This document shows, in pieces, positions 39,217 through 47,699 of a DNA stretch of 47,714 nt. Under the pieces are notes generated by a model. That model was not told the origin of the DNA, made no database searches, and was given only the letters and a program-made list of their open reading frames with translations. The stretch is from the NCBI GenBank assembly GCA_017431255.1, contig JAFRLI010000277.1:1-47714 (forward strand). The letters run 5' to 3'. The stretch comes from Victivallales bacterium. Its GTDB lineage: Bacteria > Verrucomicrobiota > Lentisphaeria > Oligosphaerales > Oligosphaeraceae. The number at the start of each line of letters is the position of its first letter. Positions within the stretch are counted from its first letter, which is position 1. The position numbers and the translations under genes are program-made.

Positions 39217-42200
39217 TTACCAACGCATATTGGCGTAAGGGTCGTCGTGTCCAGTGCGTTTATCGAGATAGAGGTCGTTTGGGTTCGCGGTGACGTTGCT
39301 GGCGAGGCGTTGTGCCCAATAGTTGTTTTGGGAGGAGTGGTAGACGCCGAGATTTTGCAGGACGACATTGATGAGGCGTGCGGTCTGGACGTTTGTGAAG
39401 ACCATGTCCTGGCGTTCCTTCAGAGGGAAGTCTTCCGGAATCGCGGAGACCCAGACCAGTCGTCCCTTGCCGACAGGGAGTTCCGCCAGGACTCCTGTCG
39501 GCGCATGCCAGCCATTTCCGCGTGGAATATCCGCAACAACGGGAGTGTTCAACTTCTTGCGCCAGCGGAGGTCGGCGATGGAGAGTCCGCGGAAGGCGCT
39601 GGGGAGCGTCCCCTCCAGTGGGTTGAGCCAGTTGACGGCGGTCGCGACCTGGAACTCTCCTAGCGCCTTCTGGAGCAATTTCGCTTCCGCCTCGGTCAGT
39701 CCAAGGGCGACGACTGTCCCGCCCGCCTTCGCGAACTGCGCAAGTTTCGCCCCATTGGAACCGAGCCAGTCGCGGCAGCCGCGTCCAAGGATTTGCACCC
39801 CGTTCTGTTCCAGGAGTTTCTGCGGATAGACGCTCATGTCAGGCGTGGTCATCGGAGCCCCGAGGTAGGCGACCTTGACGGATTGCGCGGGGAGGTTTTT
39901 TTGCAAATATTTCGTGAGGTTGGCGAAGAGTTTGTCAGCCACGGGGTCTCGTGCGAGGCGGTCCGTGATGTCGAGGTTGCAGAAGAGGAGGGAGCCTTGG
40001 CCGCACGGGACTTCCCAGAGCGGGGTGTAGCGCAGCGCGAAGCCCGTGTCCAACAGCGGATGAACAACGTTGACGTGCGGCTTTTCAATGATAGTGGAGG
40101 CAACGACACCTTCTTGCGAGCAGCGCCAGACGTGCTTCTGGGTCTGACGCTGGCTTACTACCAGCGAGCTCGGTTCGCCAGCGAGGGGGCCAAAGGTGGT
40201 TGCGCCGCGCCAGTCGGTGAAGTCGAGGTCTTGCATTCCCGTGAGGACGGGATGTCTGGAGTCGCGGAGCCATGCCTGGCGTGCGCCAGGCGTGAAGGCG
40301 CGGAGACCGAAGACGCGCTCGAGCGTCTGTTCGGAATGCTCGCAGACGAGGACACGTAGCCCCATCGGGACGCGCCTCGCGGCATCCTTCAGCGCAGTGC
40401 ATCCGGTCGCGGTGTCGAGTGCATTGGCACCGATGACGAGCACGTGGCAGTTTAGGGGCAGCGTGGCATCAGGCGAGACCTCCGGCAAACTCCAGCTAAG
40501 CCGAGCGAACGCGTCTCGCGTTTTGCCAACGGGATCCAGAAGCACCCAGCCCGACCGTTGCGCAACGACCTTCGTCGCTGGATGAAACTGCATTGCGAAT
40601 GGCTCGACGGGAACTTCCTGCTGCCCGAAATGGACGGTCGCCTGCAGACTCGCATTCGTTTCCGCTTCGACAGCGGGCACCTTGAATTGGAATGGAAGAA
40701 AATGCACTTCGGCCGGTGGGACGGTCACGCTCTGCGTTGCCAGCGGGGTCGTGCCGGCCTTGGTGACCAGAGTGATGACCGCTTCGTAGGTCACGGGCTT
40801 GCGATGGTCGTTGAGCAGCACAAGCGTCTTTTCGACGGTTTCCCCCGCGCGATAGGCGTGCTCCACCGTGTACCAGCGTGCCTCTGGTCCGCCGAAGTAG
40901 GCGTAGGCGCGGGACATATAGCGGCGGAAGGCGGCGTAGTGCTTCGTCGGCTCAAACAACTCCCTGTCCAGTGCGGTGTCCTGGTCGAAGAAGGAGCGAA
41001 TCTGGCCGTCGCTTCCATTGGAACGAGCGTACTCGGTGACGACGCGTCCTGGACGCTGGAGCCTGTTCCAGTCAATGGTGCATTGGAACCTTGGCGGGGT
41101 CGGGAAGGAGAAATCGCCCTGGAGGAAGGATTTCCGGCGATGTGTGTTGTTTTCCCAGACATTTATGCCGCCCGGGATGCCACAGGTGCGCCAGTACTGG
41201 TATTGGGTGCGGTAGGTTAGGATGACACATTCGTCCAACACGCGTGGGTATCCTGCGCAAAAATAGCCGTAGGAGGAGTCCCAGAGTTTGCGCTGGGCGT
41301 TCCAGACGGACTGGATATAGTCGACGTAATGCGGTTCTTCCAGTTGGTAGCTGCGTTCGCCGAGGAGGATGGCGGCATATTCGGATTGGAGTGGCTCGTT
41401 GCACCACCAGGAAGTCGGGTCGCGCATCTGGAGGTCGCCAGGATAGGGAGTGCCGTTCTCAACCATCATCAAAGGTTTTTCGCCTTCTTGCGCCCAGACG
41501 CGCAGCCATTCGCGGAGGTCTTGCTGCTCGGGCCAGCCGAGGTAATTGTTCAGAGTGTAGATTTCACCCGAGATACCGCAGGCGTGGTTGTAGGTGTGGC
41601 GGCTCGGGTCGATGGAGCGGACGAATCGATTGGACCATTCCAGACGCTCCCGCACGAGTTGCTTAGGGGAATCCGCTTCAAATCCGCGTTTGCCGTTCAG
41701 AAACAATGGATTCTGATCCTGCGCATACCCGTTTTCGTTCATGTTCATACGCCATAACACCAGCGATGGCGAGTTGATGTGGTTTTCTATTTGGTGCTTG
41801 ACGACTTCCCGCCAGTCCTCGGTGCCTCGTCCTTCCAGGTCACCGGGCGAAAGCCGGGGAACTTTCGGCACGGCGATGGCGGCCAGCATCCCCATTTCAT
41901 CGCATATTTCAAGGAATTGCCTGGTGGCCATGTATTTGTCAGGCATTTCGTTGTCTTCCATATACACGAAGTTATAGCCCGTGTCCTGCGCTTTTGCCAT
42001 CCAGTGACGCATGGCGACAGGCGCGTCCCAGTTGCCCGCAGGTGCCCAGTAGGAGCAGGGATTGAGATGAATCTTCACGCCATTCAAGTAGAAGTGCCGT
42101 CCTTTGATGACAAAGTCACGGAAGCCGAAGCGTTCGGGAAGCGTCTGGGAAAGGAGTTTGTTGTCCTGCAGGAGAGAGAGGCGCAGTTCGTAAAGGACGG

Positions 42201-43539
42201 GACTGTCCACGTCCCATAACTGTACATCCTGCCAGACGGCCTTCGCGTCGATTGCCTTCGCACCGGCAGGGATGGTTCCTTGGAAGGAGGCGGCGGGTTT
42301 CCCACCGCGTGTGATGTCCATGCGCCAGGTGGCATTGTCGGGGACCGGTGCGGAAAGAGGTGCGTGGACGGCGAGCGTGCGGTCTGCCGTCGTCGTGGTG
42401 ATGCAGAGGCGGGACACCTCGCAGGGAATCTTGTTGCGGACGCGCAGAAAGACGTCCCCGTAGATGCCTGCATTCGTGATTTTGGTCTTGTTGGGACCCA
42501 TGTAACTGAGCGAGGCTTCCTGGGGCAGACGTGCCTCGACGAGTACCGCGAGTTCCAGTTTCTGCCCGGGGGTTGCGTAGCGTGAGATGTCCACTTCGCC
42601 ACCATTGAATGGCACGCTGCCCGCCATCTTGCCGTCGCAGTAAAGGGTGGCGGAGGTGGCGATGCGGTCGAAGCGGACGGAGAGGCGTTTGCCTTTCCAT
42701 TCGGCGGGGATGTCCACGGTTCGGCGATACCAGCCGAAGGAACAGGTGTCATTCGCGCCCTTGTCCTTGGGATGCCTGAATGCCGTGCTGTTGCTGAGCC
42801 AGCCGCCAGGAACAAGAGAGTAGCCCCAGTTGGCATCTTTCGGAACGGAAGCCTTCACGGCACCGGCGACGGTCTGTTCGTAGACGCGGATGTTGTCAAC
42901 CCAGATTGTTCCTTTGACATTGCCTTGCGGTCCACGCGGCGTGAGTGCGCGGATGGCCGGGCAGGTCCCTGAAACGTTGAACGGAACCGTGACGGTCATC
43001 CAGTCGCTTTTCATCGGGAAATCCGCCGAGGGCATCGTAAAATACTGGAATCCCCGTATGTCCTGCACCTCGGTTTTGCAGGAAAATCCTTGCAGGTCGG
43101 TCTTGATGTCGAAGGAGAGGAAGCAGGGGACGCATCTCGGAATGTCGGTCAACTGGAGGAAACCGTGCTTCAGATGTGTTTTGGGAGGCGCTTCCAAATC
43201 AATGCGCAGCGAAGCCTTTCCCGTACTATGCTCTTTTTTGTCAATGGATACCTTGAACTGGATGCCTTGCTCATTGGAGAACGACCACATTTTTTTGTCG
43301 TACGTCTCAACGTCATATTGGAAGACGAGTCTCTTGTTGTCGGACGGTTTCAATTCTGGCGCATTGCGGAACTCCCAAAGTCCGTTGATGCAGTACTCCG
43401 CTTCGGTTGCAGACTGTCGCCGCCAGGCATTCTTCAACTCCCAGTCGCAATGCGCGCCCTCTGGCAGCGGCTGCGTGAGGGCGACGGCGCACAGGGGGAA
43501 CAGCGAAATCGGGAAAAGGAGTAGTTTGGCGATGTTCAT
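39217..43539 (-). CDS. Secreted GH2-like glycoside hydrolase, multidomain
   Basis: A 1440-residue exported protein. Signal peptide about 1-20 (LLLFPISLFPLCAVAL). Then a carbohydrate-binding-like beta sandwich (about 65-225), a GH2 sugar-binding domain (about 250-365, FGWYRRTVDIPAEWKGKRL), an immunoglobulin-like domain (to about 480), and a TIM barrel (about 485-840). The likely acid/base is Glu602 in MNMNENG and the likely nucleophile Glu694 in MMVENG, 92 residues apart as in GH2 enzymes. The last 500 residues are unusual: a beta-sandwich, then GATase- or ThuA-like Rossmann segments (CHVLVIGANAL; VKVAYLGAP). Glycosidase specificity is unknown; beta-galactosidase, mannosidase or glucuronidase activity is possible. 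No clear ribosome site precedes the ATG. Confidence 0.8.
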   Translation of the reverse strand: MNIAKLLLFPISLFPLCAVALTQPLPEGAHCDWELKNAWRRQSATEAEYCINGLWEFRNAPELKPSDNKRLVFQYDVETYDKKMWSFSNEQGIQFKVSIDKKEHSTGKASLRIDLEAPPKTHLKHGFLQLTDIPRCVPCFLSFDIKTDLQGFSCKTEVQDIRGFQYFTMPSADFPMKSDWMTVTVPFNVSGTCPAIRALTPRGPQGNVKGTIWVDNIRVYEQTVAGAVKASVPKDANWGYSLVPGGWLSNSTAFRHPKDKGANDTCSFGWYRRTVDIPAEWKGKRLSVRFDRIATSATLYCDGKMAGSVPFNGGEVDISRYATPGQKLELAVLVEARLPQEASLSYMGPNKTKITNAGIYGDVFLRVRNKIPCEVSRLCITTTTADRTLAVHAPLSAPVPDNATWRMDITRGGKPAASFQGTIPAGAKAIDAKAVWQDVQLWDVDSPVLYELRLSLLQDNKLLSQTLPERFGFRDFVIKGRHFYLNGVKIHLNPCSYWAPAGNWDAPVAMRHWMAKAQDTGYNFVYMEDNEMPDKYMATRQFLEICDEMGMLAAIAVPKVPRLSPGDLEGRGTEDWREVVKHQIENHINSPSLVLWRMNMNENGYAQDQNPLFLNGKRGFEADSPKQLVRERLEWSNRFVRSIDPSRHTYNHACGISGEIYTLNNYLGWPEQQDLREWLRVWAQEGEKPLMMVENGTPYPGDLQMRDPTSWWCNEPLQSEYAAILLGERSYQLEEPHYVDYIQSVWNAQRKLWDSSYGYFCAGYPRVLDECVILTYRTQYQYWRTCGIPGGINVWENNTHRRKSFLQGDFSFPTPPRFQCTIDWNRLQRPGRVVTEYARSNGSDGQIRSFFDQDTALDRELFEPTKHYAAFRRYMSRAYAYFGGPEARWYTVEHAYRAGETVEKTLVLLNDHRKPVTYEAVITLVTKAGTTPLATQSVTVPPAEVHFLPFQFKVPAVEAETNASLQATVHFGQQEVPVEPFAMQFHPATKVVAQRSGWVLLDPVGKTRDAFARLSWSLPEVSPDATLPLNCHVLVIGANALDTATGCTALKDAARRVPMGLRVLVCEHSEQTLERVFGLRAFTPGARQAWLRDSRHPVLTGMQDLDFTDWRGATTFGPLAGEPSSLVVSQRQTQKHVWRCSQEGVVASTIIEKPHVNVVHPLLDTGFALRYTPLWEVPCGQGSLLFCNLDITDRLARDPVADKLFANLTKYLQKNLPAQSVKVAYLGAPMTTPDMSVYPQKLLEQNGVQILGRGCRDWLGSNGAKLAQFAKAGGTVVALGLTEAEAKLLQKALGEFQVATAVNWLNPLEGTLPSAFRGLSIADLRWRKKLNTPVVADIPRGNGWHAPTGVLAELPVGKGRLVWVSAIPEDFPLKERQDMVFTNVQTARLINVVLQNLGVYHSSQNNYWAQRLASNVTANPNDLYLDKRTGHDDPYANMRW

Positions 43540-43630
43540 TTTGGAAGCGGGGGGTACGAATGCAAAGACGAGAAAAGGACAGATCTAGGTTCCGGAACGA
43601 CTTGCAAGGGAGGCAAAATGCTTGGCAATT

Positions 43631-44989
43631 CTATCCGAGATAGGCACCCTGGGCTTGCAGACGCTTCTGCAATTCTGCAACATCGATGCTTGCGCAGGCA
43701 GCACCTGTTTCAATGGCCAGCGAAACCGCCACGCCTGCCGCTTCTCCCATGCCGAAGCAGGGAGGCATGACGCGAATGGCGGCCAGCGTCGGACGGTCGC
43801 AGGAGACATTCCGGCCGGCGGCTAGCAGATTGTCCACGCCCTGCGGGACAAGGATGCGATAGGGCAGGCTGTAGTTGCGGTCCTGGGGGATGTAGCAGCC
43901 TATCAGGCCAGCGTGCGTGTCACGGGAGTTGGAGAGGATGAGGATGCGGTCTGGGAACATCTCCCCGTTGATGATGGATTGCTCGTTCATCACGAAGGAA
44001 CCGAGGATGCGACGGGTCTCCCGCACACCAGGCATGCTTGCGGACCTCACCAGACGGGTCTGTTCCGCACCAGGGACGTACTTGTGGAGAAACTTCATAT
44101 AGGCCGTCATCTGCTTGCGGCCTTCGACTACGATACGGGTCAGATCGGCGGACTTGGTGCCGTCCACGTCTGGAATGCGGGTAATGTTGGCGCGCCAGGT
44201 GCCGTCGCAGGATTTGTAGAGTCCCATGCGTCGCCGCGGGATGGGGTAGTCTCCGTTGTCGGCTGCGCGTTGGATGATATCGCTGTAGCGCATGGCGTCG
44301 GTTCCGCCTTTTTCAAAACGCTTCTGGAATACCTCTTCGTCAATGCCTTCCACCTCGAAGAAGAAACCCGCTGCCTGCATTTCGCCTGTGTCTGTAGCCC
44401 CTTGCATCATCGGACATCCGGCGAAGAACGCCACGTCGCCATCTCCTGTGCAATCCACGAACGCTTTGGCACGTACAAAAACGGGTCCCTCTTTGGCCAG
44501 GAAGAATACGCCTGTGAGCCGCGCACCATCCGCGCTCTTTTGGACATCCATCGCCTGCAGCCCATAGAGCAACTGCACGCCTGCCTCCTCACACATCTCT
44601 TCGGCGACCACCTTGAGGATCTCCGAATGAAAGGGAGTCACGTTGTTGTGCCCCTTTACATGCCAGGAGGAATGGCCGTCGCATTTGGTGATGGACATCG
44701 GGTCTTCCGCACCGCCCGCCGCCACCAGACGGCGGACGAGTTCCTCGAAAAAGCCACGGATAATCTGCTGCTTCCCATCTGGGTCGGAGCAAGTCATGAA
44801 AGGACCGACGAGGGACCCGGTCGCAGTTCCACCCAGGCAAAACTCACGTTCCGCCAACGCCACACTGCGCCCTTGACGCGCCGCCGATATCGCTGCGGCA
44901 AGCCCCGCAGGACCTCCCCCAACCACCAAAATATCAACATCGGAAATCACAGGGATATCCCGTTCCATGGAAAAATGCACGCTTGCCAT
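43631..44989 (-). CDS. FAD-dependent oxidoreductase (FAD_oxidored family)
   Basis: A 452-residue cytoplasmic flavoprotein of the family often annotated 'xanthan lyase-like FAD-dependent oxidoreductase'. The dinucleotide-binding loop is ILVVGGGPAGLAAAISAARQG (about 20-40), followed by FCLGGTATGSLVGPF. VDCTGDGDVAFFAG (about 183-196) and the C-terminal FAD contact NLLAAGRNVSCDRP are typical. Substrate unknown; in PVC and Bacteroidetes genomes such genes sit beside glycoside hydrolases, as here with the GH2-like gene 91 bp downstream. The ATG at 44989 has AGAGGA upstream, and a good promoter lies at 45101-45128, giving a leader of about 105 nt that includes an imperfect hairpin (ACGGGTTACC / GGTACCGT). 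Confidence 0.82.
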   Translation of the reverse strand: MASVHFSMERDIPVISDVDILVVGGGPAGLAAAISAARQGRSVALAEREFCLGGTATGSLVGPFMTCSDPDGKQQIIRGFFEELVRRLVAAGGAEDPMSITKCDGHSSWHVKGHNNVTPFHSEILKVVAEEMCEEAGVQLLYGLQAMDVQKSADGARLTGVFFLAKEGPVFVRAKAFVDCTGDGDVAFFAGCPMMQGATDTGEMQAAGFFFEVEGIDEEVFQKRFEKGGTDAMRYSDIIQRAADNGDYPIPRRRMGLYKSCDGTWRANITRIPDVDGTKSADLTRIVVEGRKQMTAYMKFLHKYVPGAEQTRLVRSASMPGVRETRRILGSFVMNEQSIINGEMFPDRILILSNSRDTHAGLIGCYIPQDRNYSLPYRILVPQGVDNLLAAGRNVSCDRPTLAAIRVMPPCFGMGEAAGVAVSLAIETGAACASIDVAELQKRLQAQGAYLG

Positions 44990-45100
44990 TCTTGAATCCT
45001 CTGCTTGAAAGAAGAAAAACTACAGGCCTTTCTTCACGGTACCATTGGGTAACCCGTTGATGGAATGCTCTATGCAGAACATCCTATACCTTCTTCAGTA

Positions 45101-45128
45101 AATATACATAAAAAAGATAATATTTCAA
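45101..45128 (-). promoter_or_regulatory. Sigma-70 promoter of the FAD oxidoreductase gene
   Basis: Reading leftward: TTGAAA (45128-45123), a 16-bp spacer and TATATT (45106-45101), in a locally AT-rich stretch. It probably drives both the oxidoreductase and the GH2-like gene. The remainder of 44990-45259 has no gene I can support. Confidence 0.65.
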
Positions 45129-45259
45129 GTCGTGGAGCGGATTTTTTATATCGTGATAATGATGAGGAAAGGCAATCCCTCAAATCCAGAACAACTGTTG
45201 TTTGTGTTGTAGGGTCCCCTCCCGAAGGAAGGCCATTGCAGGAACACGTGGGGATGTCT

Positions 45260-45604
45260 CTATTGGGAGCGGAATCTTCGCCAGGCGCGAAATTTGCGTT
45301 TGGTGTCCTGGGAAAGGAAACGGTGCACGGCTGGACCGACCAGCAGAATACCGAGACCGAGCATCATCCAGGAGAGTACGTAGCAGACTGCGCCGGCGAT
45401 GCCCCATGCTTTGGATTTTTGCGCGGCGGCAATGGCGCTGCAAACTGCGAGCGCACCATAGCCGAAGGGGACGTTCCCCAGAAGCAGAAGGATCCCAATG
45501 GTGAAGCGTGGACCTTTTCCCATGCGCCAGGCAGATTTCCAGACGCGCACACAGAGAGCGCAGAAACTTGCGTGTCCGTGTAATGTCAGGTACGCTTGTC
45601 GCAT
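45260..45604 (-). CDS. Small membrane protein, unknown
   Basis: A 114-residue protein with a short polar N-terminus, two or three hydrophobic helices (about 35-55 GILLLLGNVPFGYGAL; 70-95 IAGAVCYVLSWMMLGLGILL) and a basic C-terminal tail (KRKFRAWRRFR) that should stay in the cytoplasm. The family is not recognised. The ATG at 45604 shares its A with the marC stop (TGATG), indicating translational coupling; a GTG at 45619 would add five residues. It is the last gene of the DUF2752-glycosyltransferase-MarC set. Confidence 0.6.
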   Translation of the reverse strand: MRQAYLTLHGHASFCALCVRVWKSAWRMGKGPRFTIGILLLLGNVPFGYGALAVCSAIAAAQKSKAWGIAGAVCYVLSWMMLGLGILLVGPAVHRFLSQDTKRKFRAWRRFRSQ

Positions 45605-46218
45605 CAGGGCCCCGTCCACATGTTTTTGGCCCCAGTCACAATCATCTGCATCGCTATGGCAGAGAGGATGAGGCCAGTGATTTTGCTCAAAATCAGAATG
45701 TTCGCATGGCCGAGCAGTTTCAGGATTTGCTGGGAGAGGCGCAGCAACAACCCGATCGAGAAGCAGGCCAGCACGATGGAGATGGACGTGCAGGCACGGT
45801 CCAGAAGCCCCGTGGTGCTCGTTCCCATGACCATCAGCGCACCCAGAGTCGCGGGACCCGCCGTGATGGGAACCGACAGCGGTACCACCGACATGTCCAG
45901 CAGTTGCTCTGGACTCGTCTTTTCATGCTTCTCCACGCGACTCTGCACCAGTGCCACCGAGGTCAACAACAGCAGCACACCAGAACCCATCCGGAACGCA
46001 TCTACCGTGATGCCGAACAGCTTCATCAGGAAGGTCCCGCCCAAAAAGATGATGAGCGTCACGCAACTGGCCCCGACCGCAATCCGCCAGGCAAGGCGCG
46101 TTCGCAGTTCCTTTGTGGCGTCCTGGGTCAGCGTGATGAAGGTTCCCAGCACGAAAAAAGGCGTCAGCAGGAAAAACAGGCGCAGGTAGAGCGCCACATA
46201 ATTCATGAAAAATGCCAT
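45604..46218 (-). CDS. MarC family integral membrane protein
   Basis: A 204-residue MarC/YchE-family protein with six predicted membrane helices. Family marks are FFLLTPFFVLGTFI in the first helix, SVVPLSVPITAGPATLGAL in the middle (usual form PLA-P-l-GPG) and the final ILSAIAMQMIVTGAK. The biochemical role of the family is unresolved; the early link to multiple antibiotic resistance was not upheld. The ATG at 46218 is chosen because the earlier in-frame start would overlap the glycosyltransferase. It starts 7 nt after that gene's stop. Confidence 0.88.
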   Translation of the reverse strand: MAFFMNYVALYLRLFFLLTPFFVLGTFITLTQDATKELRTRLAWRIAVGASCVTLIIFLGGTFLMKLFGITVDAFRMGSGVLLLLTSVALVQSRVEKHEKTSPEQLLDMSVVPLSVPITAGPATLGALMVMGTSTTGLLDRACTSISIVLACFSIGLLLRLSQQILKLLGHANILILSKITGLILSAIAMQMIVTGAKNMWTGP

Positions 46219-46225
46219 CGTTGAC

Positions 46226-46966
46226 TCACTGCAGCACGTTGTATTTGAAAATGTACCAGAACGCGGCAACGGCATCCCCGATGCCGATTTTCTTGCCTTC
46301 CCCGTAGGTTCTGGGAATGTAGGTGATGGGCATTTCGAAGATGCGGCAGTGGCTCTTCGCCAGTTTTGCCGTAACTTCTGGCTCGAATCCGAAGCGGTTG
46401 CACTCCAGCAACATCGGCTTGAAAAGTTCGGCGCGAATCATTTTGTAACAGGTCTCCATATCCGTCAGGTGCAGATTGGAGAAGAGATTGGAGGCGAAGG
46501 TGAGGAGTTTGTTTCCGTAGTAGTGCCAGAATCCGTCCACAAGGGCTTCGTTGGAAGAGTAGCGGCTTCCATAGACGGCGTCCGCCTTGTTTTCCTCCAG
46601 CGGGCGTATGAGGCGTGGAAACTCGGCCGGGTCGTATTCCAGGTCGGCGTCTTGGATGATGACCACATCCCCCGTGACGGCTGCCTGCGCCGTTCGGATG
46701 GCGGCTCCTTTGCCCTGGTTGTGGGAATGTTCCAGAATCCGCAGTCCTTCCGTGCCTTCCACGGTGGCGAGACGCTGCTTCGTTCCGTCCGTCGAGCAAT
46801 CATTGACTACGATGATTTCAAGATTCTTCACGCCGCAGTTGCGAACGCGCGAAATCACTTCCAGAACGGTCTTCTCCTCGTTGTACACAGGGATGATGAC
46901 GGAGAGTTTGAGACCGCTCGCCTCGGGGGCGGGGGCACTCGCAGGTGGATTCACGATTAAACTCAT
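46226..46966 (-). CDS. Glycosyltransferase family 2 protein
   Basis: A 246-residue GT-A enzyme resembling dolichol/polyprenol-phosphate mannosyl- or glucosyltransferases. LSVIIPVYNEEKTVLEV begins the nucleotide-sugar fold (about 21-37), IIQDADLEYDP carries the metal-binding D-x-D, and TDMETCYKMIRAEL and RFGFEPEV follow the usual family order. There is no C-terminal membrane helix, so it is a soluble or peripheral enzyme. The ATG at 46966 overlaps the DUF2752 stop (ATGA) and has GGAAGGAAAA upstream. The acceptor is not known. Confidence 0.9.
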   Translation of the reverse strand: MSLIVNPPASAPAPEASGLKLSVIIPVYNEEKTVLEVISRVRNCGVKNLEIIVVNDCSTDGTKQRLATVEGTEGLRILEHSHNQGKGAAIRTAQAAVTGDVVIIQDADLEYDPAEFPRLIRPLEENKADAVYGSRYSSNEALVDGFWHYYGNKLLTFASNLFSNLHLTDMETCYKMIRAELFKPMLLECNRFGFEPEVTAKLAKSHCRIFEMPITYIPRTYGEGKKIGIGDAVAAFWYIFKYNVLQ

Positions 46967-47367
46967 AATGGTTTTCCTTCCAGACCGACTGGCTTCAGCC
47001 AAATGAATGGTTCCCAGGGAAGATTACGCAATATGCCCCAGACTAGTAGCACCCCAACTGCAATCCACATCACCCAACGGCGATGAAAGAACTGCGGCCA
47101 GACCAGCGAACAGGACGCAAAGACCAGCCCTGGCGCTACCAGCAGGTTGTTTCGGAAAAATCCATACCAATTCCCGTGCAGCAGGCACCACACGCTTCGT
47201 GTCCCTCCGCAACCTGGACAGTACCACCCCGTTAGGTGGTAAAATCCACATGGCGGCAACCACGGCGATTCCCCTGGCCGCGAATAGCAAAAGCCTACCA
47301 ACGCAACCAGAAGCACCACCGCTATGCAAATCTCACGAACCCTGATTTGGATGTTCCCAAGTTTCAT
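46963..47367 (-). CDS. DUF2752 membrane protein
   Basis: A 134-residue protein (from Met 47367) with the DUF2752 signature: GWYCPGCGGTRSVWCLLHGN then a short NNLL segment, and three or four hydrophobic helices. The family is of unknown function and found in many Bacteroidetes and PVC genomes. The start is unclear. ATG 47367 fits the family but lacks a ribosome site. An ATG at 47430 in the same frame would add 21 residues (KPSRRAGSWDESFAISTND) encoded largely by the palindromic element. It overlaps the glycosyltransferase start by four bases. Confidence 0.8.
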   Translation of the reverse strand: MKLGNIQIRVREICIAVVLLVALVGFCYSRPGESPWLPPCGFYHLTGWYCPGCGGTRSVWCLLHGNWYGFFRNNLLVAPGLVFASCSLVWPQFFHRRWVMWIAVGVLLVWGILRNLPWEPFIWLKPVGLEGKPL

Positions 47368-47379
47368 ACTGTCATTAGT

Positions 47380-47508
47380 GGAAATTGCAAAACTCTCATC
47401 CCAACTGCCTGCACGGCGCGATGGCTTCATCGCTCAAACTCGGTGTCACCACATCGAGCCTTCGCTTGTGGCGTTTCGGCGGTTGGACGGTAGTTTTACA
47501 ATTACCTC
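47380..47508. repeat. Palindromic element, copy D
   Basis: The ends GGAAATTGCAAAACTCTC (47380-47397) and GTTTTACAATTACCTC (47493-47508) match the other copies. Its reverse complement is closely similar to copy B along its whole length, apart from a gap of about 20 bp. It lies immediately upstream of the DUF2752 gene and would be its leader, or part of its coding region if the upstream ATG is used. Confidence 0.85.
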
Positions 47509-47631
47509 ATTAAATATACACAGGTTTTGCTTGCTTTCCAATACTCTCGGGCCAAAAGACCACCCAAGGCTCCCAAAAGAAAATAGGGCTGGCGATGTGC
47601 CCCTCTACCCCAATTGTGGCAGGAGAAGGGT

Positions 47632-47699
47632 AACCGCAAACGGGGTTTGCGGTTGACGGGGACAGCGAAGAAGGGTAACCGCAAACGGGGTTTGCGGTT
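47632..47699. repeat. Two copies of a 23-bp perfect palindrome
   Basis: AACCGCAAAC-GGG-GTTTGCGGTT occurs at 47632-47654 and again at 47677-47699, a 45-bp period, each preceded by GAAGGGT. The window ends 15 bases later, so the series may continue. The remainder of 47509-47631 shows no gene I can support; a 60-residue frame crossing the palindromes looks incidental. Confidence 0.85.

Noticed and set aside
45065-45583. 172-codon plus-strand frame opposite the small membrane protein
   Set aside because: The minus-strand protein has clear membrane helices and coupling to marC; the plus frame has neither a ribosome site nor a recognisable fold.
47502-47684. 60-codon minus-strand frame at the right edge
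   Set aside because: Half of it is encoded by the tandem palindromes; no start signal or family.
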